Positions 26,418 through 34,747 of a stretch of DNA of 55,631 bases are shown piece after piece. Origin of the DNA: an uncultured Bacteroides sp. (GTDB taxonomy: Bacteria; Bacteroidota; Bacteroidia; Bacteroidales; Bacteroidaceae); contig CAMTOS010000007.1 in assembly GCA_947074195.1 (NCBI GenBank), forward strand, positions 1 through 55,631, read 5' to 3'. The notes below the pieces were generated by a model, which worked only from the letters and a program-made list of their open reading frames with translations, did no database searches and was not told the origin of the DNA. Both the position numbers and the translations under genes were made by a program. How positions within the stretch are numbered: the first letter of the stretch is position 1; the number at the start of each line of letters is the position of its first letter.

Positions 26418-29141
26418 ATGACGCCATTGAAAGTAAATACAATCATATCATCTATACTACTGTTTATCATTCTACTGATTCTTCCGCAAGAAGCTGGCGC
26501 ACAGCGTCGTCGCAATAGCGGAGTTAACGAGAATGAGAGATTTACAGCACTTCCTACAGACACGATAGCACAGGATAGCATTGCAGCAGACTCTGTTATA
26601 ATAGCTCCTGTCGCTGCAAAACCTCCACTGGATTTCCCTGTTGTATATTCGGCTACCGACTCAATTGTATTTGAGGACGGCGGATACGCACATCTTTATG
26701 GTGATGGTAAAGTTACCTATGACCAGATTGAGCTTACCGCCGAAATTATCACCATGAACATGGACAGTAGTACTGTTTTTGCACGTGGTGTTACCGATAC
26801 ACTCGGGGTAACTAAAGGTGAGCCTGTATTCAAGGAAGGAAGTGATCAGTATGAGACGCAAGCTATCCGTTACAATTTTAAGAGTAAGCGTGGTATTATT
26901 AGTAATGTCGTGACTCAGCAGGGTGAAGGATATGTGACCGGTAATAATGCAAAGAAAGGGGCTAATGATGAACTTTTCATGCAGAATGGCCGATACACCA
27001 CTTGTGACCATCATGATCATCCGCACTTTTATTTCCAATTGACTAAAGCTAAAGTAAAACCGCATAAAAATGTGGTTTCAGGTCCGGTTTATCTGGTGGT
27101 TGAAGATGTCCCTTTGCCAATTGCCGTTCCATTCTTTTTCTTCCCTTTCTCAAGTAGCTATTCTTCGGGTTTCATTCTTCCTACATATATGGATGACTCG
27201 TCGCGTGGTTTTGGTTTGACTAAAGGTGGATACTACTTTGCTATTAGTGATTTGATGGACTTAAAGCTTACCGGTGAAATCTTTACCAAAGGTTCATGGG
27301 CGCTTGGTCTTGAAAGTAACTACAATAAGCGTTATAAGTTTTCGGGAACATTAAAAGCCGACTATCAGGTAACTAAACTGGGTGAGAAAAACTTGCCCGA
27401 CTATTCTGTGGCAAAAGACTTCAAGATTGTATGGAGTCATCGTCAGGATGCAAAAGCACATCCCAACAGTACTTTCTCTGCGAGTGTAAACTTCTCGACA
27501 AGTAGTTATGAGCGTACCAATATCGATAACTTATATAATCCACAGCAGATGTCGCAGAATACTAAGACTTCGAGTATTAGTTATTCGCGCACATTCCCAA
27601 ATATCGGACTTACACTTTCGGGTACAACCAATATCGCTCAGACATTGCGCGACTCATCTCTTGCAGTAACATTGCCCGACTTAAATATCTCTTTAACCCG
27701 TCTTTTCCCTTTTAAGCGTAAGAAGGCTGCCGGAGAAGAACGTTGGTATGAAAAGATTTCAATTCAGTATACCGGTCGTTTTACCAATAGTATTAAAACA
27801 AAGGATGATCAGCTTTTTAAATCGAATCTGATTAAAGATTGGGAGAATGCAATGCAGCACAATATTCCTATCAGTGCTACATTTACATTATTCAAATACT
27901 TCAATCTTACCCCGACTTTCAACTATACCGAGCGTTGGTATACCCAAAAGATAAATAAGGAGTATAGTGATGATCAGCGACAGTGGGTTACAACCGATAC
28001 TGTCTATGGTTTCCATCGTGTATCCAATTATAACTTCTCTGTCGGCATCAATACCCGTATGTATGGTATGTACAAGCCGCTGTTTATGAAGAAAAAAGAG
28101 ATACAGATTCGTCACGTGTTTCAGCCTTCTGTAAGTATTAGTGCTGCCCCGGGTTTCGGTCGTTACTGGGATTCTCATGAGGACCCTTATGGCAATATGC
28201 AATATTATTCGCCATATTCTTCACAGCAATTCGGTACTGCACCGCGTGAGAAGCAGGGGAATATCAACTTCGATGTCTCCAATAATATTGAGATGAAGTT
28301 TAAAGACCGGAAAGACTCTATTCGCAAGGTTAGTCTTATTGATGAGTTAGGTGCTTCATTATCTTATAATATGGCTGCACAGACGCGTCCATGGAGTGAC
28401 CTTTCTATGCGTATTCGTTTGAAGATTACCAAAAATTATACCTTCAACTTTAATTCAACATTTGCTACCTATGCATATACTTATGATAAAAATGGTAATG
28501 TAATCGTAGGCGATAGAACAGAGTGGTCTTATGGTCGCTTCGGTCGTTTCTCCGGCTGGGGATCTTCTTTCAATTATACCTTCAATAATGATACATGGAA
28601 GAAGTGGTTCGGTGGTAAAGACGACGATAAGAAAGATAAGGGCAAGGGTGGTAAGAAAGATGATGATGATGGCGGAGGCGAAGGAGGAGCACAAGGCCCT
28701 GATGGCGGTAAATCATCCTCCGGCAAGAAAAAAGAGAAAGCAAAAGTCGATGCCGACGGTTATCAGGCATTTAGTATGCCATGGTCGGTCAGCGTCAACT
28801 ACTCGTTTAATATTCGCGAAGACAGAAGCAAAGCGATTAATCGCTATTCTATGCGATATCCGTTCTCTTATACGCATAACATTAATGCATCGGGTAATCT
28901 GAAGCTGACCAAAAGCTGGCAGGTAACGTTTAATACAGGTTATGACTTCCAGGCCAAAGCAGTGACTCAAACGTCAATGACAATCACGCGAGATTTGCAC
29001 TGTTTCTCAATGTCAGCCAGTCTTTCGCCATTTGGAATATATAAGTATTATAACTTCAAGATTAATGCAAATGCGAGCATTCTGCAAGATTTGAAATGGG
29101 AACAGCGAAGCCAGACACAAAGTAACATTCAGTGGTATTAA
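26418..29141 (+). CDS. lptD: LptD/OstA-like outer-membrane LPS assembly protein
   Basis: A 907-residue outer-membrane protein with a signal peptide ending QEAGAQ. The N-terminal region has the OstA beta-jellyroll pattern: YADGYAHLYGDGKVTYDQIELTAE-like phrases, then FKSKRGIISNVVTQQGEGYVTG and YTTCDHHDHPHFYF. The rest alternates as a large beta-barrel. Bacteroidota LptD homologues insert lipopolysaccharide into the outer leaflet. Near residues 733-776 lies a low-complexity Lys/Asp/Gly-rich insertion (coding positions about 28614-28745), probably a flexible loop. It stands alone on its strand between an HD gene and a bidirectional terminator. Confidence 0.82.
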   Translation: MTPLKVNTIISSILLFIILLILPQEAGAQRRRNSGVNENERFTALPTDTIAQDSIAADSVIIAPVAAKPPLDFPVVYSATDSIVFEDGGYAHLYGDGKVTYDQIELTAEIITMNMDSSTVFARGVTDTLGVTKGEPVFKEGSDQYETQAIRYNFKSKRGIISNVVTQQGEGYVTGNNAKKGANDELFMQNGRYTTCDHHDHPHFYFQLTKAKVKPHKNVVSGPVYLVVEDVPLPIAVPFFFFPFSSSYSSGFILPTYMDDSSRGFGLTKGGYYFAISDLMDLKLTGEIFTKGSWALGLESNYNKRYKFSGTLKADYQVTKLGEKNLPDYSVAKDFKIVWSHRQDAKAHPNSTFSASVNFSTSSYERTNIDNLYNPQQMSQNTKTSSISYSRTFPNIGLTLSGTTNIAQTLRDSSLAVTLPDLNISLTRLFPFKRKKAAGEERWYEKISIQYTGRFTNSIKTKDDQLFKSNLIKDWENAMQHNIPISATFTLFKYFNLTPTFNYTERWYTQKINKEYSDDQRQWVTTDTVYGFHRVSNYNFSVGINTRMYGMYKPLFMKKKEIQIRHVFQPSVSISAAPGFGRYWDSHEDPYGNMQYYSPYSSQQFGTAPREKQGNINFDVSNNIEMKFKDRKDSIRKVSLIDELGASLSYNMAAQTRPWSDLSMRIRLKITKNYTFNFNSTFATYAYTYDKNGNVIVGDRTEWSYGRFGRFSGWGSSFNYTFNNDTWKKWFGGKDDDKKDKGKGGKKDDDDGGGEGGAQGPDGGKSSSGKKKEKAKVDADGYQAFSMPWSVSVNYSFNIREDRSKAINRYSMRYPFSYTHNINASGNLKLTKSWQVTFNTGYDFQAKAVTQTSMTITRDLHCFSMSASLSPFGIYKYYNFKINANASILQDLKWEQRSQTQSNIQWY

Positions 29142-29163
29142 TCTACTTAAGATGATATTCAAC

Positions 29164-29208
29164 AAAAAGAGGATATTTCCTGCCAATGCGGGAATATCCT
29201 CTTTTTTA
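29164..29208. terminator. Bidirectional terminator between lptD-like gene and ung
   Basis: A long stem (AAAAAGAGGATATT and AATATCCTCTTTTT, continuing through a near-match into CC/GG) lies between convergent genes, with T runs on both strands. Confidence 0.85.
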
Positions 29209-29225
29209 TTGCTGATTATTAATTC

Positions 29226-29912
29226 TTACCAATCAATCTCACTCTTCTGATGTTGCTTCAGATAAGCATTGGTATGGCTAAAGTGATGATTACCAAAAAA
29301 GCCTTTATGCGCCGATAAAGGCGAGGGGTGAGCCGATGTTAACACAAGATGTTTAGACCGGTCTATGAATGCCCCTTTTCGTTGTGCATAAGCTCCCCAG
29401 AGTATAAAGACTAAATTCTCTTTCTCTTCGGCCAGTGCACGTATGGCTGCATCTGTAAATTCTTCCCAGCCTTTTCCCTGATGAGAACCGGCTTTTGTGT
29501 TAGGACGGTCGTTTGTCAGTTCGCCTCTTACCGTAAGGGTGGCATTAAGCAGCAATACGCCTTGTTCAGCCCATCGTGTCAGATTACCACTTGCCGGTAT
29601 CGCTTTTCCCAAATCATCTCTGATCTCTTTAAAGATATTGTTCAGTGAAGGCGGGAATTGAATACCATCATTTACAGAAAAGCACAAACCATGTGCCTGT
29701 CCCGGGCCATGGTAAGGATCTTGACCGATAATCACTACCTTCACATCATCGAATGCACAAAGATTGAATGCATTAAAGATCAATGCTCCGGGAGGATAAA
29801 CAGTATACTGATTATATTCCTGTTTTACAAAATCGGTGAGCTGGTTAAAATAATCTTTACTGAATTCAGGATTCAATCGTTTTTTCCAGCTCTCTTCTAT
29901 CTTTACTTCCAT
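29226..29912 (-). CDS. ung: Uracil-DNA glycosylase (family 1)
   Basis: A 228-residue base-excision repair enzyme that removes uracil from DNA. All family-1 motifs are present: GQDPYHGPGQAHGLCFSV (water-activating Asp), GVLLLNATLTV, LVFILWGAYAQ, and HPSPLSAHKGF with the catalytic His and intercalating Leu. Its ATG overlaps the stop codon of asnA by one base (TAATG), so the two are translationally coupled in one operon. Length is normal for the family. Confidence 0.97.
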   Translation of the reverse strand: MEVKIEESWKKRLNPEFSKDYFNQLTDFVKQEYNQYTVYPPGALIFNAFNLCAFDDVKVVIIGQDPYHGPGQAHGLCFSVNDGIQFPPSLNNIFKEIRDDLGKAIPASGNLTRWAEQGVLLLNATLTVRGELTNDRPNTKAGSHQGKGWEEFTDAAIRALAEEKENLVFILWGAYAQRKGAFIDRSKHLVLTSAHPSPLSAHKGFFGNHHFSHTNAYLKQHQKSEIDW

Positions 29913-30949
29913 TAAATTAAAGGAATATTTAAAGCTTTACATTCTTCACGCATTTTCTCCGGCCATATGCTTGCCTGGATTTCTCCGATATGGGCTTTAC
30001 GCAGGAAGAACATACAAAGACGTGATTGTCCGATACCACCACCGATAGACAATGGTAAAGTATCATCCATCAGACGTTTGTGGAAATAAAGTTCAAGACG
30101 TTGTTCCTGTCCTTCTTCTTTTAGCTGTTTTAATAATGCCTCTTTATCTACACGAATACCCATAGATGAAAGTTCCATCGGGCGATCAAGGATTTCATCC
30201 CAAACCAGAAGGTCACCATTTAATCCCGGAAGATCGTTCAGTCCCAATGTTGTGTAATCATCATAGTCAGGGGCACGGCCGTCATGTTTTTTACCATCAC
30301 CCAGCTTGCCACCGATACCGATGATAAACACTGCACCATGCTTGCGGCAAATACGCTCTTCTCTGTCTTTTGGATCCAGATCAGGATAACGCAGACGCAA
30401 CTCTTCGGCATGGATAAAATAAAGTTCTTGTGGAAGGCAAGGTTTAATTTGCGGATACATCTCGAAAACCATATATTCAGTACGGAGCATCGCTGCATAA
30501 ATACGTTTCACGATCTCTTTCAGGAATTCGATATTGCGCTCTTCTTCATTCATCACTCTTTCCCAGTCCCACTGGTCTACATAAAGTGAGTGAAGATTGC
30601 CCAATTCTTCGTCCGAGCGGATAGCATTCATATCCGTATAAATACCATAGCCGGAATCTATATTATAGTCGGCAAGTGTCAGTCGTTTCCATTTCGCAAG
30701 CGAATGTACAACTTCAGCCTTTGCATCTCCCAAGTCTTTAATAGGAAATGTTACGGCTCTTTCTACACCATTCAAATCATCATTGATACCCATTCCTTTT
30801 AATACAAAAAGAGGGGCAGTTACACGTCGCAAACGTAGTTCCGAAGAAAGATTCATCTGAAAGAATTCTTTTATCTGTTTAATTGCGAGTTCGGTCTGTT
30901 TTAAGTCTAATAGCGGCTTATAATGCTGCGGTTTTATTAAATAACTCAT
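29912..30949 (-). CDS. asnA: Aspartate--ammonia ligase (asparagine synthetase A)
   Basis: A 345-residue class II aminoacyl-tRNA-synthetase-like enzyme that makes asparagine from aspartate and ammonia with ATP. Diagnostic segments are LSSELRLRRVTAPLFV, VEVVHSLAKWKRLTL-like, DMNAIRSDE, VDQWDWE and LPLSIGGGIGQSRLCMFFL near the end. It is first of a two-gene operon with ung and carries its own upstream -7 promoter motif. Confidence 0.97.
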   Translation of the reverse strand: MSYLIKPQHYKPLLDLKQTELAIKQIKEFFQMNLSSELRLRRVTAPLFVLKGMGINDDLNGVERAVTFPIKDLGDAKAEVVHSLAKWKRLTLADYNIDSGYGIYTDMNAIRSDEELGNLHSLYVDQWDWERVMNEEERNIEFLKEIVKRIYAAMLRTEYMVFEMYPQIKPCLPQELYFIHAEELRLRYPDLDPKDREERICRKHGAVFIIGIGGKLGDGKKHDGRAPDYDDYTTLGLNDLPGLNGDLLVWDEILDRPMELSSMGIRVDKEALLKQLKEEGQEQRLELYFHKRLMDDTLPLSIGGGIGQSRLCMFFLRKAHIGEIQASIWPEKMREECKALNIPLI

Positions 30950-30973
30950 GGTCGATTATATGTTAATAGTTCG

Positions 30974-30981
30974 CAAATATA
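30974..30981 (-). promoter_or_regulatory. -7 promoter element of asnA-ung
   Basis: Read on the minus strand this is TATATTTG, an exact TAnnTTTG match 24 bp before the asnA start. A well-spaced -33 TTG is not evident. Confidence 0.55.
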
Positions 30982-31141
30982 AGGATAAAAAATATAGATG
31001 ATGCATGAATAGTGCAAAATAATATCAATATGATCACATATAAGGGTGTTAAGGTTTCAAAATATCATTTATTGCATATATTGTATAATTATACATACTC
31101 CAAAATGCAAATAAAGATTAGGAACATAAAAGGTTTTTATC

Positions 31142-31149
31142 TATTTTTG
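31142..31149 (+). promoter_or_regulatory. -7 promoter element (TATTTTTG) of tRNA-Arg
   Basis: An exact TAnnTTTG match 12 bp before the mature tRNA 5' end, a spacing suited to a short-leader tRNA promoter. Confidence 0.6.
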
Positions 31150-31161
31150 TTCCGCTTAAAT

Positions 31162-31233
31162 GCACCCATAGTTCAATGGATAGAATAATGGATTCCGGTT
31201 CCATCGATTGGAGTTCGAATCTCCATGGGTGTA
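31162..31233 (+). tRNA. tRNA-Arg (anticodon CCG)
   Basis: The 72-nt cloverleaf folds fully. The acceptor stem is GCACCCA with TGGGTGT (first pair G-U) and the D arm is GTTC/GAAT. The anticodon stem ATGGA/TCCAT holds the loop TTCCGGT with anticodon CCG. The variable loop is 4 nt and the T arm is TGGAG-TTCGAAT-CTCCA. The 3' CCA is not encoded. A promoter motif precedes it and a terminator follows, so it is a single-gene unit. Confidence 0.95.
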
Positions 31234-31238
31234 CAGTT

Positions 31239-31279
31239 GAAAAGGCTAATCGCTTGTAATAAAGTTGATTAGCCTTTTT
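31239..31279 (+). terminator. Intrinsic terminator after tRNA-Arg
   Basis: The stem AAAAGGCTAATC with GATTAGCCTTTT is followed by further T residues. It starts 6 bp after the tRNA. Confidence 0.85.
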
Positions 31280-31419
31280 TATTGCTAAAAATAGGGGTAA
31301 AATAGGTCACAATATCTATAAACAATGAAATACTTTTAAACCATGCCCGAAAAAGTTTGTTTAAATAGTAACAGAGCAATCAATGCGATGCGGCTCAATA
31401 AACTTCAAACAAAAGTAGT

Positions 31420-31680
31420 ATGATAAACAGTGTGATTACCGTATCATTTATCGATAGTGCCGATACAAGTTCGAGTTATAACTATAGTCTGAATATCATC
31501 CCTATAGTAGGCGATGTTATTAATTTCCAGCATTTTAAGAATGTTGATTTCGGTGTGATTACCAAATACAATACCAGTTTGTTTGTGGTCGACAGAAGGG
31601 TGATTCCGGTTTACGATGATGGCGATATTCTGCCGGTAAGTCTTTATCTGTATATTTCTCCTTTTAAGGGAACGTTATGA
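31420..31680 (+). CDS. Hypothetical small protein, 86 aa
   Basis: An orphan ORF starting ATG ATA AAC and ending three bases before the stop of the convergent DUF1275 gene. The product has no signal peptide or clear membrane helix, and it is rich in beta-forming residues (VITVSFIDSADTSSSYNY; SLFVVDRRVIPVYDDGD). I do not recognise a family. It sits downstream of a tRNA gene, a place where foreign DNA often lands, but no integrase or flanking repeat is visible. Its base composition resembles its neighbours. It may be a real gene or a chance ORF. Confidence 0.5.
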   Translation: MINSVITVSFIDSADTSSSYNYSLNIIPIVGDVINFQHFKNVDFGVITKYNTSLFVVDRRVIPVYDDGDILPVSLYLYISPFKGTL

Positions 31681-31683
31681 TGC

Positions 31684-32412
31684 TCACTGCTTTATATCAA
31701 CGGGTGGTGTATTCTGTACCTCTGCCGCTGCTTCTTTTTCACTTTTCTTTTTATCAGTATATCTCAGGATGAAATATAGAAGTCCTGAAAGGATATACAA
31801 GATTCCACCGTACATCAGGATCTGATGGTGTACGTAGTGGTGCAGAAAAATGCCGGCAAATGTGCCAAATAAGAAGGAAATGAGTAGCATAAACTGAAAG
31901 ACGATTTTCCAGGAATTACTCTTATCGCCGTTAAAATAATATCCGATGTAGCTGCCAAGATCGCTCAATGTCCCGGTAACGTGGGTGGTTTTAAAGCCCA
32001 TGCCTTTGTAAGAACGGATTAATCCGTTTTGTACTCCGAGCGACATACTCAGTACAAGAACGAATAATACTTCATTGTCGAAACAGAAATAGATGAGCAG
32101 GATGATGGCACCAATGATGAATTGCACTTCACCAAACCTACTTTCTAAGTGGAAATCTTTGTTTTGATTGACAAATGCGGCAATGGCTGCCCCAAGCATG
32201 AAAAGGACGGAAAATCCGATCAGAATTAAAACACTGGTGATGCGGTGAAATATATAGATGTCATAAATGATATCGACAAAATTTCCGGTATAGTGTGATA
32301 GCGAATAGGCATAGTCCAAAAAGCCTCCAATATTGATGAAGGCACTCAGGAAACAGACACTGTAGATCCATATTCTTATCTTGAAATCTTGTGTTATGAT
32401 GATTTTTGGCAT
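31684..32412 (-). CDS. DUF1275 (YoaK-like) membrane protein
   Basis: A 242-residue inner-membrane protein with about six hydrophobic segments. DUF1275 hallmarks are SAFINIGGFLDY, SHYTGNFVDI, MSLGVQNGLIRSYKG and KTTHVTGTLSDLG. The molecular function of the family is not established. The C-terminus is a short charged tail (DKKKSEKEAAAEVQN). It stands alone between the small orphan ORF and ogt on the minus strand. Confidence 0.88.
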   Translation of the reverse strand: MPKIIITQDFKIRIWIYSVCFLSAFINIGGFLDYAYSLSHYTGNFVDIIYDIYIFHRITSVLILIGFSVLFMLGAAIAAFVNQNKDFHLESRFGEVQFIIGAIILLIYFCFDNEVLFVLVLSMSLGVQNGLIRSYKGMGFKTTHVTGTLSDLGSYIGYYFNGDKSNSWKIVFQFMLLISFLFGTFAGIFLHHYVHHQILMYGGILYILSGLLYFILRYTDKKKSEKEAAAEVQNTPPVDIKQ

Positions 32413-32469
32413 TGTTCGTTCATAAAGTTTATCATCTTACTAACACTTCGCATTTTGGGTTTGTTTATT

Positions 32470-33003
32470 TTACGAATGATCTTTGAAATGAAAGAGAGAG
32501 TTTGATTCGGTTTCGAGCAGTATGCGCTTACTGTCAAGTCCGCCACCATACCCAACGAGTTTGCTATTACTACCAATAACACGGTGACAAGGAATAAAGA
32601 TGGAAATCAGGTTCATATGGTTGGCCATGGCCACGGCTCTGTATCCTTTCGGACAATTTACCGCACGGGCCAGTGTAAGATACGAAATGGTTTGGCCATA
32701 GGGAATATCCTGTAAGGCTTGCCATACTGCTTCCTGAAATTCTGTTCCGAAAGTTGCCAGAGGAATACTGAAGGTAGTTCGTTTGCGGTCGAAATATTCT
32801 TCTAATTCTGCGATGGCTTTTGTAATGATATCTGATTCAGTTTCTACGAATTCTGCCTTTAATTTCCGGGCAAGTCGGTCGAGGCTTTTCTGAGAATCGG
32901 GCGCATTTACCCAATCACAGATGCAGAGCTTTTCGTCCATCGAGCCTAAGATAAGTTTCCCTGCGGGCGAGTCGTAATACTGTATTTTTATCTCTTTCTT
33001 CAT
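32470..33003 (-). CDS. ogt: Methylated-DNA--protein-cysteine methyltransferase
   Basis: A 177-residue suicide DNA-repair protein that takes alkyl groups from O6-alkylguanine. The active-site PCHRVIGS is present with the upstream Asn/Arg-containing 'CPKGYRAVAMANHMN' and DNA-binding 'GTEFQEAVWQALQDIPYGQTISY'. It has the N-terminal ribonuclease-like domain typical of Ogt and no Ada-type AraC fusion. It is 57 bp upstream of, and on the same strand as, the DUF1275 gene. Confidence 0.95.
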   Translation of the reverse strand: MKKEIKIQYYDSPAGKLILGSMDEKLCICDWVNAPDSQKSLDRLARKLKAEFVETESDIITKAIAELEEYFDRKRTTFSIPLATFGTEFQEAVWQALQDIPYGQTISYLTLARAVNCPKGYRAVAMANHMNLISIFIPCHRVIGSNSKLVGYGGGLDSKRILLETESNSLFHFKDHS

Positions 33004-33232
33004 ACCGCGTAGTAGTATAATGTTATTATTTAAATACCAATTAATAGGTATTTGGATAGCGAAATAATCTACTAATATTAATAAGTAAATTACCCTAAAA
33101 AGGTGATTGTAAATATACTGATTTTAAAGGACTTTTGCAGCTGATTATCCGTTAAAGGAAATCAGCACAATCTGAAACCGGAAGATTCAGTATACGACAA
33201 CTCAATAAATAAAATAACAACTATAATTAAAG

Positions 33233-34480
33233 ATGAGAAAAGCATTTTCGAAAATACATTTATGGCTCTCTGTTCCTTTTGGAATTATTATTACACTTGT
33301 AAGTTTTTCTGGCGCTATGCTGGTATTCGAAAAAGAATTTACCGAGAAGTTAAATCCTGATTTCTTTTTTGTAGAGCAAGTAAATGATGAAGCCATTCCT
33401 GTGGGTAAGTTAACTCGCATTGTTGCTGCAACTTTGCCCGATTCGGTAACGGTAACCGGTGTTACTGTGTTTTCCGATCCTGCCCGTGCCTATCAGGTGA
33501 GCTTATCACAACCAAGACGTGCTTCGATATATATCGACCAATATAATGGCGAAGTAAAAGGCCGTTATGAACGTCGTCCTTTCTTTTCGACCATGTTCCG
33601 ACTACACCGCTGGTTGTTGGATAGCATGAAACCGGATAGTGAAATATTCTGGGGAAAAGTTATTGTGGGAACCAGTACACTGATGCTTGTTATCGTACTT
33701 ATTACAGGGTTAGTAATCTGGTGGCCTCGCACTGTAAAGGGTTTGAAAAACAGATTGAAGATTGTGACTAACCGTGGCGGCCACCGTTTCTGGTACGATT
33801 TACATGTGGCGGGTGGCTTTTATACATTGCTTTTACTTCTTGTTATGGCACTTACCGGACTCACCTGGTCGTTCCGCTGGTATAACACTGCTTTCTACAA
33901 AGCGTTTGGCGTTGAGGCTCCGGCATCTCCGCATCAGGCTCCTGCGAAACCTGCTAATGCGCAGGGAACAACTGCTGATAAACGCGGTGAAAATGCCTCG
34001 GGTGAAAGACCTGAAGGCAGAGGTGAAAGATCTGAAGGCAGAGGCGAAAGAGGTGGCAATAGAAATGCTACTCAGGGTGCTGAGCGTAGTAAGCCATCTG
34101 CAGCGGGAGTTAATTTCAGAAACTGGCAGGCAGTGGTTAATGAGCTTCAGGCAACTTGTCCCGATTTCAACACGATTACTGTAACCGATGGTAGTGCTAA
34201 TGTGGCTTATACCCGTTTGGGTAATCAGCGTGCTTCTGATAAATATACATTTAACGCCGAGAATGGTGAGATTCTGAAAGTCGATTATTATGTAGATCAG
34301 CCTAAAGCTGGTAAAATGCGCGGCTGGATTTACTCTGTACACGTTGGCAACTTTGGAGGTATGTTTACCCGTATTCTTTGGTTTATCGGTGCATTGATGG
34401 GAGCAGTATTATCTGTTACCGGATACTATTTGTGGATCAGACGATTGGTAAAGAAGAAAAACAGAAAAGCTAAAAAATAA
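33233..34480 (+). CDS. PepSY-associated membrane protein (possible iron reductase/siderophore-uptake helper)
   Basis: A 415-residue inner-membrane protein of the PepSY_TM family. An N-terminal helix (PFGIIITLVSFSGAMLVF) is followed by a periplasmic PepSY-like region, then helices at about 145-165 and 195-215, and a last helix near 385-405. Histidines at helix edges (KIHLWLS, RLHRWLL, YDLHVAGG, YSVHVGNFGG) are conserved in the family and may bind haem or metal. The second periplasmic region carries a low-complexity GER/EGR repeat (residues about 255-275). Members often accompany TonB-dependent iron receptors, but none is adjacent here, so the role is uncertain. Confidence 0.88.
   Translation: MRKAFSKIHLWLSVPFGIIITLVSFSGAMLVFEKEFTEKLNPDFFFVEQVNDEAIPVGKLTRIVAATLPDSVTVTGVTVFSDPARAYQVSLSQPRRASIYIDQYNGEVKGRYERRPFFSTMFRLHRWLLDSMKPDSEIFWGKVIVGTSTLMLVIVLITGLVIWWPRTVKGLKNRLKIVTNRGGHRFWYDLHVAGGFYTLLLLLVMALTGLTWSFRWYNTAFYKAFGVEAPASPHQAPAKPANAQGTTADKRGENASGERPEGRGERSEGRGERGGNRNATQGAERSKPSAAGVNFRNWQAVVNELQATCPDFNTITVTDGSANVAYTRLGNQRASDKYTFNAENGEILKVDYYVDQPKAGKMRGWIYSVHVGNFGGMFTRILWFIGALMGAVLSVTGYYLWIRRLVKKKNRKAKK
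34001..34051 (+). repeat. 21-bp in-frame tandem repeat within the PepSY gene
   Basis: Two nearly identical 21-bp units (34001-34021 and 34022-34042, one base different) plus a 9-bp partial third unit encode repeated GER.EGR heptads in a hydrophilic periplasmic stretch. The multiple of three keeps the frame if copy number changes. Confidence 0.85.
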
Positions 34481-34504
34481 AATATTTATTGTTTTGTTTA
34501 TGAT

Positions 34505-34546
34505 AAACAGAGTCGTATATCGTGAGATGTGCGGCTCTGTTTTTAT
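34505..34546 (+). terminator. Intrinsic terminator after the PepSY gene
   Basis: An 11-position stem (AAACAGAGTCG against CGGCTCTGTTT, one T-G pair) is followed by a T run. It precedes the 22-bp repeat array. Confidence 0.78.
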
Positions 34547-34587
34547 TTAAGCTAATATGTTGAATATTAGATATGTATAGACGTGCT

Positions 34588-34719
34588 GCAGGCGATAATT
34601 ACTCAGCTTGCTGGCAAACCTTTGCCAGCATGTTGTCAAAGGCTTGGCAACAAACTGTCAAAGGCTTGCCAGTAATTAGCCAAAGGTATGCCTGTAAATG
34701 GGCATAAACTGGCAGTAAA
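34588..34719. repeat. Six-unit array of 22-bp mini-hairpin repeats
   Basis: Units start at 34588, 34610, 34632, 34654, 34676 and 34698, an exact 22-bp period. The central units fold as an 8-nt arm, 4-nt loop, 8-nt arm and 2-nt spacer. The 34610 and 34632 units pair at all eight positions, counting one G-T pair in the latter; 34654 pairs at seven. Arm bases change together (G:C to A:T at position 1, C:G to T:A at position 2), which suggests the structure is kept. The edge units are degenerate. The array lies between convergent genes, after a terminator, and matches the design of the array at 2837-2924. Confidence 0.87.
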
Positions 34720-34747
34720 AACTATATTAACGATCAATCAACAGACT

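Noticed and set aside
31284..31419. Attachment site or integrated element behind tRNA-Arg
   Set aside because: No integrase gene and no direct repeat of the tRNA 3' end were found in the window.
33833..34342. 169-residue minus-strand ORF and 136-residue plus-strand ORF within the PepSY gene
   Set aside because: Both are shadow frames of the PepSY protein created partly by its repeat; no start signal or family motif supports them.
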